From NCBI RefSeq assembly GCF_009711165.2, contig NZ_WMID02000018.1, positions 1-64,000 on the forward strand: a stretch of 64,000 nucleotides of DNA, in the 5' to 3' direction. Both the position numbers and the translations under genes were made by a program. Shown one piece after another: positions 26,373 to 35,670 of this stretch. Origin of the DNA: Flavobacterium sp. MC2016-06. Its GTDB lineage: Bacteria; Bacteroidota; Bacteroidia; Flavobacteriales; Flavobacteriaceae. The notes under the pieces were generated by a model. That model had not been told where the DNA came from, did no database searches, and saw only the letters and a program-made list of their open reading frames with translations. Each line of letters starts with the position of its first letter. Positions within the stretch are counted from its first letter, which is position 1.

Positions 26373-27323
26373 TTAAAGTACCAATTCCATCTGAATATTA
26401 CATCTTTTATACGGTGTTGCTAAACCAGAAACTTTCTGAAATCCTAGTTTATGATACAAATTAATAGCAGGTTTTAAGATCGTGTTACTTTCTAAATATA
26501 TTTTATCTGCGCCTTGTTCTTTAGCACTTTTTACAATTTCCTGCCCAAGAAGCCAGCCAATACTTTTGCCTTGTGCTTTGGGCGAAACAGCCATTTTTGC
26601 CATTTCAAAATCATAATTTGAATCCTTCATTTTTATCAGCGCACAAACACCAACAGGCTCATCACGATACAAAGCCACAAAAATCTTCCCGCCTTTGTCC
26701 AGAATATATTCCTGCGGATTATCTAAAGCCTTGTAATCAGCCTCCTCCATTTCAAAATAAGTCGAAATCCATTCAACATTCAAGGCTCTAAAAGCTTCGT
26801 GATATTCTGGTTTATACGCTACAATTTGTACTTCTTGACTTTCACGCAATTTTTTATGTTCTGTAACCCTCTTCAAAAGTGATTTTTGCTCCAGCAAAAA
26901 TTCCCATTCCTCAAGCGCAGCCCATAAATTATGGTTAGATTCAGAAATTAAAGATTCCACCGCCGCTTCTACATCCACCAACTGCATCTTCAACTCTTTA
27001 GAAATAAGAAGACCCTGATCCGTCAAAGAAACAATATTTCTCCTTTTATCACTCGTTTTCTGATTATCCTGAACCAAACCCGCAGTAATCATTTCTTGAA
27101 CGATTTTACTCACCGAAGGCTGAGAATGTCCAATTTCGTTAGCAATTTCGGTAATCGTAATTTCCCTTTCTTCACTTAAAACATAAAAAACCGGAAACCA
27201 TTTCGGTATAAAATCTATCCCGTACAATTCATAAACTTTCGCCGCATCATCCGTAATAGTTGCAGTCATTAATCTAAGACGACTTCCCAAAGCCATCTTT
27301 CCCACTTTATCAAAAAAATTCAT
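26373..27323 (-). CDS. MarR regulator fused to a GNAT acetyltransferase
   Basis: 316 residues in two parts. Residues 1-145 are a MarR winged helix (EREITITEIANEIGHSQPSVSKIVQEMITAGLVQ, then a DKRRNIVSLTDQG wing). Residues about 160-316 are a GNAT domain with the acetyl-CoA loop (MAVSPKAQGKSIGWLLGQEIV) and IYLESNTILKPAINLYHKLGFQKV. Fused MarR-GNAT proteins are widespread; here the acceptor and the ligand are unknown. Single gene. A 14-bp AT-rich stretch with TAACTAGTTA lies just upstream (about 27341-27350) and could be its own operator. Confidence 0.9.
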   Translation of the reverse strand: MNFFDKVGKMALGSRLRLMTATITDDAAKVYELYGIDFIPKWFPVFYVLSEEREITITEIANEIGHSQPSVSKIVQEMITAGLVQDNQKTSDKRRNIVSLTDQGLLISKELKMQLVDVEAAVESLISESNHNLWAALEEWEFLLEQKSLLKRVTEHKKLRESQEVQIVAYKPEYHEAFRALNVEWISTYFEMEEADYKALDNPQEYILDKGGKIFVALYRDEPVGVCALIKMKDSNYDFEMAKMAVSPKAQGKSIGWLLGQEIVKSAKEQGADKIYLESNTILKPAINLYHKLGFQKVSGLATPYKRCNIQMELVL

Positions 27324-27340
27324 AATATAATTAATTACAT

Positions 27341-27350
27341 AACTAGTTAT
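27341..27350. promoter_or_regulatory. Possible operator of the MarR-GNAT gene
   Basis: The palindrome TAACTAGTTA lies about 18 bp upstream of the start codon, where MarR-type proteins commonly autoregulate. Only one copy is present, so this is tentative. Confidence 0.35.
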
Positions 27351-27429
27351 GCAAATGTATGTGTTTTTTTAATATATAAACACAAAGCCGTAAAATTCTT
27401 TTTGATTTATTTTATTAGCAACCTAAAAA

Positions 27430-28455
27430 TCAAGCCGTAACAGCCAAAGGATTCAAATTAAATTTATATTCTTTAGGACTGCAATTGAATTTTTGTTTGA
27501 AGATTTTAGAGAAATAACTTCTGCTGGTAAAACCAATACAATACACAATTTCTGAAATATTCAAGTCCGAAGTTCTAATCAAAATTTCAGCCTTTAGAAC
27601 GCGCATGTGTGTAATATAATCGTTTACCGTTCTGTTATGAATCATTTTAAAACCTTCTTGAAGTTTATTTGGAGATAATCCAGATCTTTTACTCAAAGAT
27701 TTAATTGTAAAAGCCTCTTCAGGAGATGCTTTTATTAATTCAGAAAGTTCTTTTATCTCTTCCATTTCTCTCAAAGTCAAGCAATTTGCATCTTTATCAA
27801 AAGCAACTAAATCATCTGCACGCTGCTGAATTTCCATAGCTAGAATAATTCTCAAAATACCTTCTTTAAGCAGATTTCTAACAATTCCTGTTTGAGTAAT
27901 GGCATTTAACTGCTCTATTTTCTCTGCAATTTTCAAGTTATAAGAACCAACATAAAAGAAATCCTGAGGCATACTATGCTCAAAAAAAGTTTCTTTTACT
28001 TTATAGTTTAAAGAATGTATTTGATTATCCTTATCAGCTTCAGTACCAACAATAATCAATGTAAAGACCGTTTTTTTGTCCTTTTCAAAAAACAAAACAT
28101 TATCTTTTTTATGTTTAGAAGTTACAATAGCCGTCTGAAACGTATTCAATTTATGTTCCTCCCCTTTATTACCAAAACTATGCACCAAATTACCTTTAGA
28201 ACAATAAGCAAAATAAATAGGCGAAGATTTCAAGTTTAAAATATCCATTCTAACATCAACCGAAAAAGTCATATCAAACTGCACATACGAAATCGTATCG
28301 TTAAAAGTAGCGCCAACAATAGATCCCACTGCAAAGCTATTCTCAACCTCAAGCGCATACTCATCTAAGTCAAAGGTTACCTTTCCACCAAAATTTTTAT
28401 TTAGTTCCTCAAATATGCTTTGAGTTTTATCTGTGTTTATCGTAACTGTTTTCAT
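27430..28455 (-). CDS. AraC-family transcriptional regulator
   Basis: About 341 residues from the preferred ATG at 28455 (MKTVTINTDKTQ); the frame is open to 28503. The N-terminal 220 residues are a sensor part with no clear cupin motif. The last about 100 residues are the double helix-turn-helix of AraC (FTIKSLSKRSGLSPNKLQEGFKMIHNRTVNDYI, then LNISEIVYCIGFTSRSYFSKIFKQKFNCSPKEY). Its target is not evident; neighbours are a MarR-GNAT gene and a DNA repair gene. Confidence 0.88.
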   Translation of the reverse strand: MKTVTINTDKTQSIFEELNKNFGGKVTFDLDEYALEVENSFAVGSIVGATFNDTISYVQFDMTFSVDVRMDILNLKSSPIYFAYCSKGNLVHSFGNKGEEHKLNTFQTAIVTSKHKKDNVLFFEKDKKTVFTLIIVGTEADKDNQIHSLNYKVKETFFEHSMPQDFFYVGSYNLKIAEKIEQLNAITQTGIVRNLLKEGILRIILAMEIQQRADDLVAFDKDANCLTLREMEEIKELSELIKASPEEAFTIKSLSKRSGLSPNKLQEGFKMIHNRTVNDYITHMRVLKAEILIRTSDLNISEIVYCIGFTSRSYFSKIFKQKFNCSPKEYKFNLNPLAVTA

Positions 28456-28654
28456 CTTGACCGGCTTTAAAATTGAATCTTCTATTTTGACGAATTTTAA
28501 CAAAGAAGTGGTATTCTTGTGTATTCAAAAATTCAGTAAATCAAAGTTCGCTCAATCATCAGCCTAAAATGTTATACAATTTTCCGATTTTGTTTTATAA
28601 TTACTTATAAATACATAATTTAACTCAAACGAAAATTTTCTTAATCCATAAAAA

Positions 28655-29137
28655 ATGAAAAGCTTCTCTTTCCCGCCAATAGCATCAGACAAAGCCAGAA
28701 TTTTAATTCTAGGCACAATGCCTGGAACAAAATCTTTAGAACTAAATCAGTATTATGGACACAATCAAAATAACTTTTGGAAATTTATGTTCGCCATTCT
28801 AAAAGAAGATTTCTCTTCAGATTACGAAGCTAGAAAAGCTTTAGTCTTAAAAAATCAAATTGCAATTTGGGATGTTTTACAATTTTGCGAACGCGTAGGA
28901 AGTTTAGACAGTGCCATTAAAAATGAAATAGCCAATGATTTTGAGCACTTTTTAGACCTTCACCCTAATATTGAAACTATACTTTTTAACGGACAAAAAG
29001 CAGCTGCTTTTTTTAATAAATACGTTCACCTAAAAAAAGAGTATCAGCTTATTACGCTCCCATCTACAAGTCCTGCAAATGCAGGAATAACATATCAATC
29101 CAAATTAGACCAATGGAGCATCATTAATACCTTATAA
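28655..29137 (+). CDS. DNA-deoxyinosine glycosylase, uracil-DNA glycosylase superfamily
   Basis: 160 residues. The start ARILILGTMPGTKSLELNQYYGHNQNNFWKFM holds the GTMPG water-activating loop and the YGHNxNxFW motif of the hypoxanthine-DNA glycosylase group. ILFNGQKAAAFF and LPSTSPAN form the usual strand and the minor-groove SPAN loop. It removes deaminated adenine (hypoxanthine) from DNA to start base-excision repair. Monocistronic; a hairpin terminator at 29387-29422 is the next one downstream. Confidence 0.88.
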   Translation: MKSFSFPPIASDKARILILGTMPGTKSLELNQYYGHNQNNFWKFMFAILKEDFSSDYEARKALVLKNQIAIWDVLQFCERVGSLDSAIKNEIANDFEHFLDLHPNIETILFNGQKAAAFFNKYVHLKKEYQLITLPSTSPANAGITYQSKLDQWSIINTL

Positions 29138-29386
29138 GACTAATCATACCTATTTAAAATCTCTATCTTTTTTTGTCAGACATTGGAATCATGTAACATT
29201 TTCAATTTAAAATATAACAAATTATTTCTGACAGTACTATAATTTTACAATCAAGAAATAAAAGCCATTAGAAATAGAAAATTGATTAATGCAGCAGAGG
29301 CTTTTTAAAATTTAAATGAGACTAAGACAAACTGTAAAAGTTTAGATTATAAAAGATAACATTGGTTATGTTAGTTTATTTTTGGG

Positions 29387-29422
29387 AAAAAGCTGCTCTA
29401 TATCTATAGAGCAGTTTTGTTT
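29387..29422 (+). terminator. Hairpin terminator upstream of the DUF6526 gene
   Basis: CTGCTCTATA and TATAGAGCAG pair around TC; A run before, T-rich sequence after. The 250 bp between 29138 and this hairpin hold nothing else I can support, so it may end the glycosylase transcript or a short unrecognised RNA. Confidence 0.7.
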
Positions 29423-29450
29423 TATATAACTTTACCCAAACAAAGTAATT

Positions 29451-29885
29451 ATGAAAATTCAGACTTATAGCAATCATATAAGGTTTTACACACCTCATCA
29501 TTTTATCTATTATCCCGTTTTAATGCTCTTTTTAGGAGCCAGTATTTATTTTGCAATTACTACAAACGATACTTTAATCTGGTCCTTTATAAGCGTCACT
29601 TTCATCTTTCTATTCTGCCTTGCTTATATGCTCCGCCAGCACTACGCGCTCATCTTACAAAACCGAATCGTGCGCTTAGAACTCCGTTATCGCTATTTTA
29701 CACTCACCGGAAAAAGACTCGAAGAATTTGAATACAAATTAACAGATGATCAAATATTTGCCCTAAGATTCGCTCCCGACAACGAATTAATCCAGCTCAT
29801 AGAAGATGCCGTAAAAAATAACCTAACAGGAAATGCCATCAAAAAAGCAATCCTACACTGGAGAGGAGATTATAATAGAGTTTAA
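29451..29885 (+). CDS. DUF6526 membrane protein
   Basis: 144 residues: HIRFYTPHHFIYYPVL, two membrane helices (about 20-36 and 43-61), then a basic helical region (LRQHYALILQNRIVRLELRYRYFTLTGKRLEEFEYKLTDDQIFALRFA) and end IKKAILHWRGDYNRV. This arrangement matches DUF6526, a conserved Bacteroidota family of unknown function. Confidence 0.8.
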   Translation: MKIQTYSNHIRFYTPHHFIYYPVLMLFLGASIYFAITTNDTLIWSFISVTFIFLFCLAYMLRQHYALILQNRIVRLELRYRYFTLTGKRLEEFEYKLTDDQIFALRFAPDNELIQLIEDAVKNNLTGNAIKKAILHWRGDYNRV

Positions 29886-29934
29886 GATTAAATTCCAATT
29901 TTTAAATTCCAAATTCCAACCTGCCATTCAAATT

Positions 29935-30290
29935 CATTTTTAATTTTTAATTTTTAATTTTTAATTTTTAATTCTCGAATTGGGCATGCCACCATAATAA
30001 AAAGGGGCAAAATATAGCATCGCATATTCGCCCCTTTTTATTATGCTGTCGGGCTATCCGCGCTACTTCGGTAGCCAGCTCCTATCCCTCATGCAAACCA
30101 ATCTGACTTAGTATAATTTGGCTAAAGCCATTATATTTTCCAATTATTTTAACCTCCAGCTAAAGCAAGAAGCAATTCAACCTTAGTCTCTTTTAGTATT
30201 CACCAATAAAACTTTGACATTGATTCACATTGATTCACATTGATTGATATTGACATTGATTTTTGAAATTGATTTTTGACATTAATAAAA
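29935..30290. repeat. Tandem repeats and hairpins in an intergenic region
   Basis: 29935-29973 is a short tandem of TAATTTTT. 29996-30042 is a strong hairpin (AAAAAGGGGC with GCCCCTTTTT). About 30046-30110 is a common flavobacterial GC-rich repeat (GGGCTATCCGCGC..GGTAGC). 30180-30290 carries imperfect tandem copies of CATTGATT. No gene seen. Confidence 0.65.
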
Positions 30291-30327
30291 ATAACCTTTG
30301 TGTCTTTGAGCCTTTGCAGCAAAAAAA

Positions 30328-31749
30328 TTATTTAGTAACATCAAATCCCTCCGAAACAATTTCAGTTTCAACCTTATCAATAAGTTTATTTGTTTTCCCC
30401 GTTAAACGTTCTTTTTTCCAATCGCCTTTAGCATAGATAATTAAAGTAACCAAAGCTGTCAGCGTTGTAGAAACTGGAAAAGCGTACCAAATTCCTATTT
30501 TTCCAAGAGAAGTATTATGCGATAAAATATAAGCCAGCGGAAATTGTAAAACCCATTGCGAAACCAAAGTCAAAATCATTGGAAGCGTTGTATTTCCTAC
30601 AGCACGAAAAACCCCCAGTAAACACATTTGCAAACCAAGAAAACCCCAAGAAAGACAAGTAATTCTTAAAAACTCAGTTCCGCCTGTAATAACTTCAGGA
30701 TCGTTTGGAACGAAAAAAGCAATTAAATGAGGTGCAAAAGCAAAAGCAATTAACCCAATAAAAGTCAATAATCCGAAACCTAAAAAGCCTCCTAATTTTG
30801 CAATTTTAGTAGCACGAACCATATTTCCGGCACCAATATTCTGCCCCACCAAAGTAGCAATTGCCATAGAAAGTCCCAAAGCCGGAATCATAATCAGCTG
30901 AATTAAATTAGAACCCGCCCCATAAGAAGCCGTTGTTGTGGTACCAAAATGCACAATTAAAAAGGTAATTGCCGTAAGACCAATAGCGCGCATAGACTGC
31001 TCGATAGAAGACGGAAAACCAATTTTAAAGGCTTTTTTAATATGCTTATAATCCGGTTTAAAATCTTTTAGCTGTAAATGAATTCCGTGTTTACCTCTAA
31101 ATAAAATTCCGAAACCAATAATTATCGCCAAACTCTGTGTAGATAAAGTCGCCAATGCAGCACCTTTTACGCCCATTGCCGGAATAAAATTCCATCCGTA
31201 AATAAACAACGGATCAAGAGCAAAGTTTAAAATAACAGTTCCTAAAACAATATAAACCGGCAAAGTCACACGACCAACACCACGCATAACAGATTGAAAT
31301 ATCATAAAACTAAAACTGAACACCAAACCCACAAAAGCCACTCGCATAAAGCCTAAAGCGTTAACATAAACCTGAGGCGTTACTTTAAGCACCTGCAAAA
31401 AATACGGACTTAAGAAATATCCAATTATCGATAAAAAAATCGAAACTGTAACCACCATTAATAAAGTCTGCGCCGCCACATGGTTAACCATTTCCTGCTG
31501 TCCTGCACCAAAATACTGTGCAATAAGTATCGATCCCGCAATAGCTAAACCAGTTCCCAAAGCAATCGTAAGAAAAATTACGGGAGTACTTACAGACACA
31601 GCTGCAACGGCATCTCCGCCAAGTCGGCCTACCCAAAAAGCATCAACCAATTGATATGCGGCCTGTAAAAGATTGGCAATCATAATAGGCACTGCCAGTT
31701 TTAATAAAGAAGAAAATATTGGTCCTTCTAATAATTCGTTTCTTTTCAT
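30328..31749 (-). CDS. MATE-family multidrug efflux transporter
   Basis: 473 residues with twelve membrane helices. It begins LLEGPIFSSLLKLAVPIMIANLLQAAYQLVDAFWVGRLGGDAVAAVS, the standard MATE opening, and has the matching motif in the second half (IPALGLSMAIATLVGQNIGAGN). It expels cationic drugs in exchange for sodium or protons. The MarR gene lies 63 bp upstream on the same strand, and a palindrome identical in type to the one before marR (31781-31794) sits 32 bp ahead of this start. Confidence 0.93.
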   Translation of the reverse strand: MKRNELLEGPIFSSLLKLAVPIMIANLLQAAYQLVDAFWVGRLGGDAVAAVSVSTPVIFLTIALGTGLAIAGSILIAQYFGAGQQEMVNHVAAQTLLMVVTVSIFLSIIGYFLSPYFLQVLKVTPQVYVNALGFMRVAFVGLVFSFSFMIFQSVMRGVGRVTLPVYIVLGTVILNFALDPLFIYGWNFIPAMGVKGAALATLSTQSLAIIIGFGILFRGKHGIHLQLKDFKPDYKHIKKAFKIGFPSSIEQSMRAIGLTAITFLIVHFGTTTTASYGAGSNLIQLIMIPALGLSMAIATLVGQNIGAGNMVRATKIAKLGGFLGFGLLTFIGLIAFAFAPHLIAFFVPNDPEVITGGTEFLRITCLSWGFLGLQMCLLGVFRAVGNTTLPMILTLVSQWVLQFPLAYILSHNTSLGKIGIWYAFPVSTTLTALVTLIIYAKGDWKKERLTGKTNKLIDKVETEIVSEGFDVTK

Positions 31750-31780
31750 GTGAATTTTTTAATGGTGTAATTTTAAATAA

Positions 31781-31794
31781 GTTGATATATCAAC
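31781..31794. promoter_or_regulatory. Operator palindrome before the MATE gene
   Basis: GTTGATATATCAAC is a perfect 14-bp palindrome between marR and the MATE gene. A near copy (TGACATGTCAAC, consensus GTTGAYATRTCAAC) occurs before marR at 32311-32323. Confidence 0.7.
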
Positions 31795-31812
31795 CTTTGG
31801 CGTATAAAAATT

Positions 31813-32289
31813 TTAAAGCGTTTCTAATTTATCAGCATAACCTCTAATTGTAACGAGAGCGTCAACTCTTTCTGTTTCAGAAAAAACAGAAAGCACCTCA
31901 TCTTCTGCTTTTTTCATTAGCAGCCGAATGTTTTTAGCCAGACTATTTCCTTCATCAGTTAGGCTTACAATATTCTTTCTTTTATCTGATTTATCTTTTA
32001 CAACAGCAACTAAATTCTTTTTCTCTAGTGCATTTACACTACGTAGAATCGAAGATTTATCACGCATTGTTAAATCCGAAAGTTCTCTTTGCGAACGATT
32101 CTCCCGCTGTAAAATCATTATCAATGGTAATTGTTCTAATTGCAAATTTATTCCTGCTTCGCTCATTAAAGCATTTGTACGACGAAAAATAGTTCGTTTT
32201 ATACGATGAATCTGAAAGAAAAAACTATCTGAGATTTCATCACTAAAAGAAGTCATCGAATTTTCTGAATCTGTTTTTACATTTATCAT
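31813..32289 (-). CDS. MarR-family repressor, probably of the MATE pump
   Basis: 158 residues (an in-frame ATG 10 codons in, MTSFSDEISDS, is also possible). Winged helix-turn-helix: NRSQRELSDLTMRDKSSILRSVNALEKKNLV, wing DKSDKRKNIVSLTDEG, flanked by dimerisation helices. It lies just upstream of the MATE gene on the same strand, and both promoters carry the GTTGAYATRTCAAC palindrome; this is the classic autoregulated MarR/pump layout. Confidence 0.9.
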   Translation of the reverse strand: MINVKTDSENSMTSFSDEISDSFFFQIHRIKRTIFRRTNALMSEAGINLQLEQLPLIMILQRENRSQRELSDLTMRDKSSILRSVNALEKKNLVAVVKDKSDKRKNIVSLTDEGNSLAKNIRLLMKKAEDEVLSVFSETERVDALVTIRGYADKLETL

Positions 32290-32310
32290 AAGGCAAAATT
32301 ATAAAAAAGA

Positions 32311-32323
32311 GTGACATGTCAAC
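32311..32323. promoter_or_regulatory. Operator palindrome before marR
   Basis: GTGACATGTCAAC, 22 bp upstream of the marR start, is a one-mismatch version of the 14-bp palindrome in front of the MATE gene. Confidence 0.65.
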
Positions 32324-32464
32324 CAATTTTAACAAAACCCATAAACATTTGATAACCAATAGTGTTAATTAAAATAAATAGCTTGATAAAAATAAAAATG
32401 AATGATTTTTTTTGTTAACTTTAATAAAAGAAATAAATCAAGTCAAAATTTAAATAAAATTCAC

Positions 32465-33400
32465 ATGAGAAAATCATTCTATATTTTGATCGCTTCATTT
32501 TTTTGGTTTACTGCAAACGCACAAAATGATGTTGAAAATGCACAGATCGTTGCTGAAATTTCTCCAACAGATACTTTGATCTCAATCGAAAATCCATATA
32601 AATTTGAACAAATTAATCCTGACGAAGACTATCCTTGGCACGCCAGACGCTTTAAAGTAACTGCTGGAGGTTTTTTTCCTCTTAACAACACTCAAATTCA
32701 AGTAGGACAAACTAACGGAAATCCAGGAACCTTAATTGATTTTGAAAATGATTTAGGGTTCTCTAAAAGCAGTACTTCCTTTATGGGAGCGCTTGAATGG
32801 AGAATTTCTAGAAGATCTAGATTAGATTTTGAATTCTTTTCTTTAAATAGATCGGCAACCAAAACGTTAGAAAAACAAATTGTTTTTGGAGATAATACTT
32901 ATGATATAAATGCTAGAGTAACTGCTTTTTTTGATGTTCAAATTGCAAGAATAGCTTACGGATATGCTTTTTTATCTAAACCCAAATACGAAGCTGGGTT
33001 ATTAATTGGTGCTCACGTGCTTTTTGGTGATGTTGGTTTACGTGTAGATGCCAATCAAGCTAGTCTCGAAAAAAGAACCAATTTTAATTTTACTGCACCG
33101 CTTCCTGATATGGGAATATGGGGGGAGTTTGTTTTAGGCAAACGTTTCGGCTTATACGCTAATGTCAATTACCTAGCAGCAAAAATTGATAATATCAGCG
33201 GCCGAATTATAAGCTACAATTTATCACTTCTTTATAATATATATGATAACTTAAGTGTTAATGCTGGTTATACTGGTTTGAATTTTAGAGTAGATGACGA
33301 AAAAGAACGTTTAAGCGGCTACCTTAAATGGGGTTACAACGGACCAAGCGTTACCTTTACTTATGCCTTTGGAAAACATGTTAAGTTATACAAACACTAG
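32465..33400 (+). CDS. Secreted outer-membrane beta-barrel protein
   Basis: About 311 residues from the ATG at 32465, which gives a clean signal peptide (RKSFYILIASFFWFTANAQ); the frame is open to 32402 but that extension is unlikely. The mature part has alternating aromatic strands typical of an 8- to 12-stranded barrel (FKVTAGGFFPLNNTQIQV, FMGALEWRISRRSRLDFEFFSL, ARIAYGYAF, LSVNAGYTGLNF) and ends near GPSVTFTYAFGKHV. Function unknown. Confidence 0.75.
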   Translation: MRKSFYILIASFFWFTANAQNDVENAQIVAEISPTDTLISIENPYKFEQINPDEDYPWHARRFKVTAGGFFPLNNTQIQVGQTNGNPGTLIDFENDLGFSKSSTSFMGALEWRISRRSRLDFEFFSLNRSATKTLEKQIVFGDNTYDINARVTAFFDVQIARIAYGYAFLSKPKYEAGLLIGAHVLFGDVGLRVDANQASLEKRTNFNFTAPLPDMGIWGEFVLGKRFGLYANVNYLAAKIDNISGRIISYNLSLLYNIYDNLSVNAGYTGLNFRVDDEKERLSGYLKWGYNGPSVTFTYAFGKHVKLYKH

Positions 33401-33421
33401 ACGGTTAAATTGCAAGTTTTG

Positions 33422-33609
33422 AACCATATAAGTTATATAAGGTCATTTAAGCTTTGGGTTTAAAAAAATTAAACTATATAAGTTATATAAGGTCATTTGA
33501 GCTTTGTGCTTAAAAAGATTAAACCATGTAAGTTATATAAGTTCACATAATAGTAAACGCAAATTAAGCGTAAAACTAAAATGAACTTATATAACTTATA
33601 TGGTTTAAA
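33422..33609. repeat. Three direct repeats plus an inverted copy
   Basis: The motif ATATAAGTTATATAAGGTCA occurs in units at 33422-33469, 33470-33519 and, shortened, 33520-33550; the inverse (GAACTTATATAACTTATATG) is at 33581-33605. The last forward and the inverted copy make a hairpin that could end transcription from either side. Confidence 0.75.
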
Positions 33610-33620
33610 GAAAAACTAAC

Positions 33621-35645
33621 TTATTTTTCGATTGGAGTAAATTTTATAGCTGTTCCTCCGCCAGCTGCTAATTTGATATTTAAAACTGTTTTGCCATTTA
33701 CTTTTTGTTTAGAGATGGTAACGGGATAAGGATTTGTTTTATAATTTGCTCCTGCTCCATCGGTGTAAATTGTCGCTTCATAATCTTTGTCTTTATCCAA
33801 AAATGATAATGTTACTTTTAGGTCACGCGCATTACTATTGGTAATAGAACCTAAATACCAGTTTTTCTCGTCCCAATCTTTACGAGCAATTGTGGTGTAT
33901 TCTCCAATTTTAGAATCTAAAACTTTTGTGTCTGACCACGTACACGGAACATCTTTTATAAACTGAAATTCTGGTTTTCCTTCATAATTTTCAGGCAAAT
34001 CTGAAGCCATTTGCAACGGACTAAAAATGATTACATACAATGCCAATTGATTGGCTAACGTAGTCTGCACGCGAGCTCCAGAAGGAGTTTTGTAATCAAA
34101 ATTGAAATTACCCGGCGTATAATCAAACGGGCCAGAAAGCATTCTTGTAAAAGGTAAAGTTGTTAAATGTTCTGGAGTGTTTCCTCCATCTACAGACCAC
34201 GCATTGTATTCCTGCCCTCTTCCGCCTTCTTGCGACATAAAGTTCGGATACGTGCGTTGGATTCCTGTACCTTTCATCGGTTCGTGATTGTCGATCATGA
34301 TATGATATTTCGCAGCAGTTTCAATTACTTTTCTGTAATGACGTGCTCCGTATTGGCTGTCGTGCCATTCTTTTTTGTCTAAAAACTTATTTACATAACC
34401 CGTTTTTACTGAATTTACGCCCATTTTTTGATACAGTTTAAAAGCATCTTCCAATTGGTTTTCATAATTCTTGGTTGCGCCTGCCGTTTCATGATGTCCG
34501 ATTAAGCGAACATTTTTCATGGCAGCATATTTTGTGATTTCTTCTAAATTAAAATCGGGATAGGCTTTTGTAAAACTAAAAGCCGAACCGTCAGCCGTCC
34601 AATCGCCGTCCCAACCCTCGTTCCAGCCTTCCACTAGAACGCCGTCAAAATTGTTTTTCGCAGCAAAATCAATGTATTCTTTTGTATTCTTAGTTGTTGC
34701 ACCGTGTTTTGGACCTTGTCCCCAAGTGAATTTTTCTAAATGCATTCCCCACCAAATTCCAATGTATTTAGAGGGCGTAATCCAAGATAAATCTTCAATT
34801 TTTGAAGGTTCATTTAAATTCAACATAATAGTTGAAGTTGCCACATCGCCTGGAGTTTTACCCACAACAATAGTTCGCCAAGGTGTTTTAAAAGGCGTTT
34901 CGGCATAAACTTTTACGCCATCTGCCCAAGGCACTAAATCACTCTTGTATTGCTTATCGGTTGTCTTTAATAAAGTCATCGAGGCAAAATCGGTTAGATT
35001 TGCTTCGTGAATTGCCACATACAATTTATCTTTAGTTTCAAAAGTTGCGGGAGTATTTATTGTATCGGTTTTACTCATTAACGTTTTACGATACGTACTT
35101 TCGTAATAACTATTTTCTCTGTGCACCGGAATCCACCAAACTTCATTATTGTCTTTGAATGTAAACTGCGTGACTTCATTAGAGATTTTTACTTTTCCTA
35201 AATGAGGCTGCTTCGGAAATTCATATCGAAATCCTAATCCGTCATCAAAAACCCTGAAAATAATATCGACCAAACGCTCTTCTCCTCCAGATTCTTTTAG
35301 ATGAACGATCATTTCATTGTGATGATCTCTCACTTTTTTGAATTCACCCCAAGGCTGTTCCCAAGTTTCATCGGCTGTTTTTTCTTCGGTGGAAACCACT
35401 TCAAAACCGTCAGTCATTTTCTGGATTCCTTGAAATTCAAATCCTAATAAAGAAGGTTCAATAACCGATTTTCCATTGAATGAAAAGCGATATTGAGGCT
35501 GTCCAGAAGCTGTTAATTCAAAAACCAATTCGGAGTTTTTATTTGGAGAACTTACTTTGTATGTTTTTTGGGTTTTAGTACTGCAGGCAAAAATCAGCAT
35601 TGATGCTAAAGTAATTAGACAGTATCTATATCTTATGTTTTTCAT
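33621..35645 (-). CDS. GH97 glycosidase (SusB-like alpha-glucosidase)
   Basis: 674 residues with a lipoprotein-like signal (TLASMLIFACS). An N-terminal beta-sandwich (PNKNSELVFELTASGQPQYRFSFNGKSVIEPSLLGFEF), a catalytic barrel with YIGIWWGMHLEKFTWGQGPKHGATT, FDGVLVEGWNEGWDGDW, ENQLEDAFKLYQKMGVNSVKTG and HIMIDNHEPMKGTGIQRTYPNFMSQEGGRGQEYN carrying acidic residues of the inverting GH97 type, and a C-terminal sandwich. GH97 enzymes cut alpha-glucosides or alpha-galactosides, in the periplasm. Last gene of the utilisation locus. The retaining (galactosidase) type cannot be excluded. Confidence 0.92.
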   Translation of the reverse strand: MKNIRYRYCLITLASMLIFACSTKTQKTYKVSSPNKNSELVFELTASGQPQYRFSFNGKSVIEPSLLGFEFQGIQKMTDGFEVVSTEEKTADETWEQPWGEFKKVRDHHNEMIVHLKESGGEERLVDIIFRVFDDGLGFRYEFPKQPHLGKVKISNEVTQFTFKDNNEVWWIPVHRENSYYESTYRKTLMSKTDTINTPATFETKDKLYVAIHEANLTDFASMTLLKTTDKQYKSDLVPWADGVKVYAETPFKTPWRTIVVGKTPGDVATSTIMLNLNEPSKIEDLSWITPSKYIGIWWGMHLEKFTWGQGPKHGATTKNTKEYIDFAAKNNFDGVLVEGWNEGWDGDWTADGSAFSFTKAYPDFNLEEITKYAAMKNVRLIGHHETAGATKNYENQLEDAFKLYQKMGVNSVKTGYVNKFLDKKEWHDSQYGARHYRKVIETAAKYHIMIDNHEPMKGTGIQRTYPNFMSQEGGRGQEYNAWSVDGGNTPEHLTTLPFTRMLSGPFDYTPGNFNFDYKTPSGARVQTTLANQLALYVIIFSPLQMASDLPENYEGKPEFQFIKDVPCTWSDTKVLDSKIGEYTTIARKDWDEKNWYLGSITNSNARDLKVTLSFLDKDKDYEATIYTDGAGANYKTNPYPVTISKQKVNGKTVLNIKLAAGGGTAIKFTPIEK

Positions 35646-35670
35646 TATTTAATTGTATTAATTACAACTC

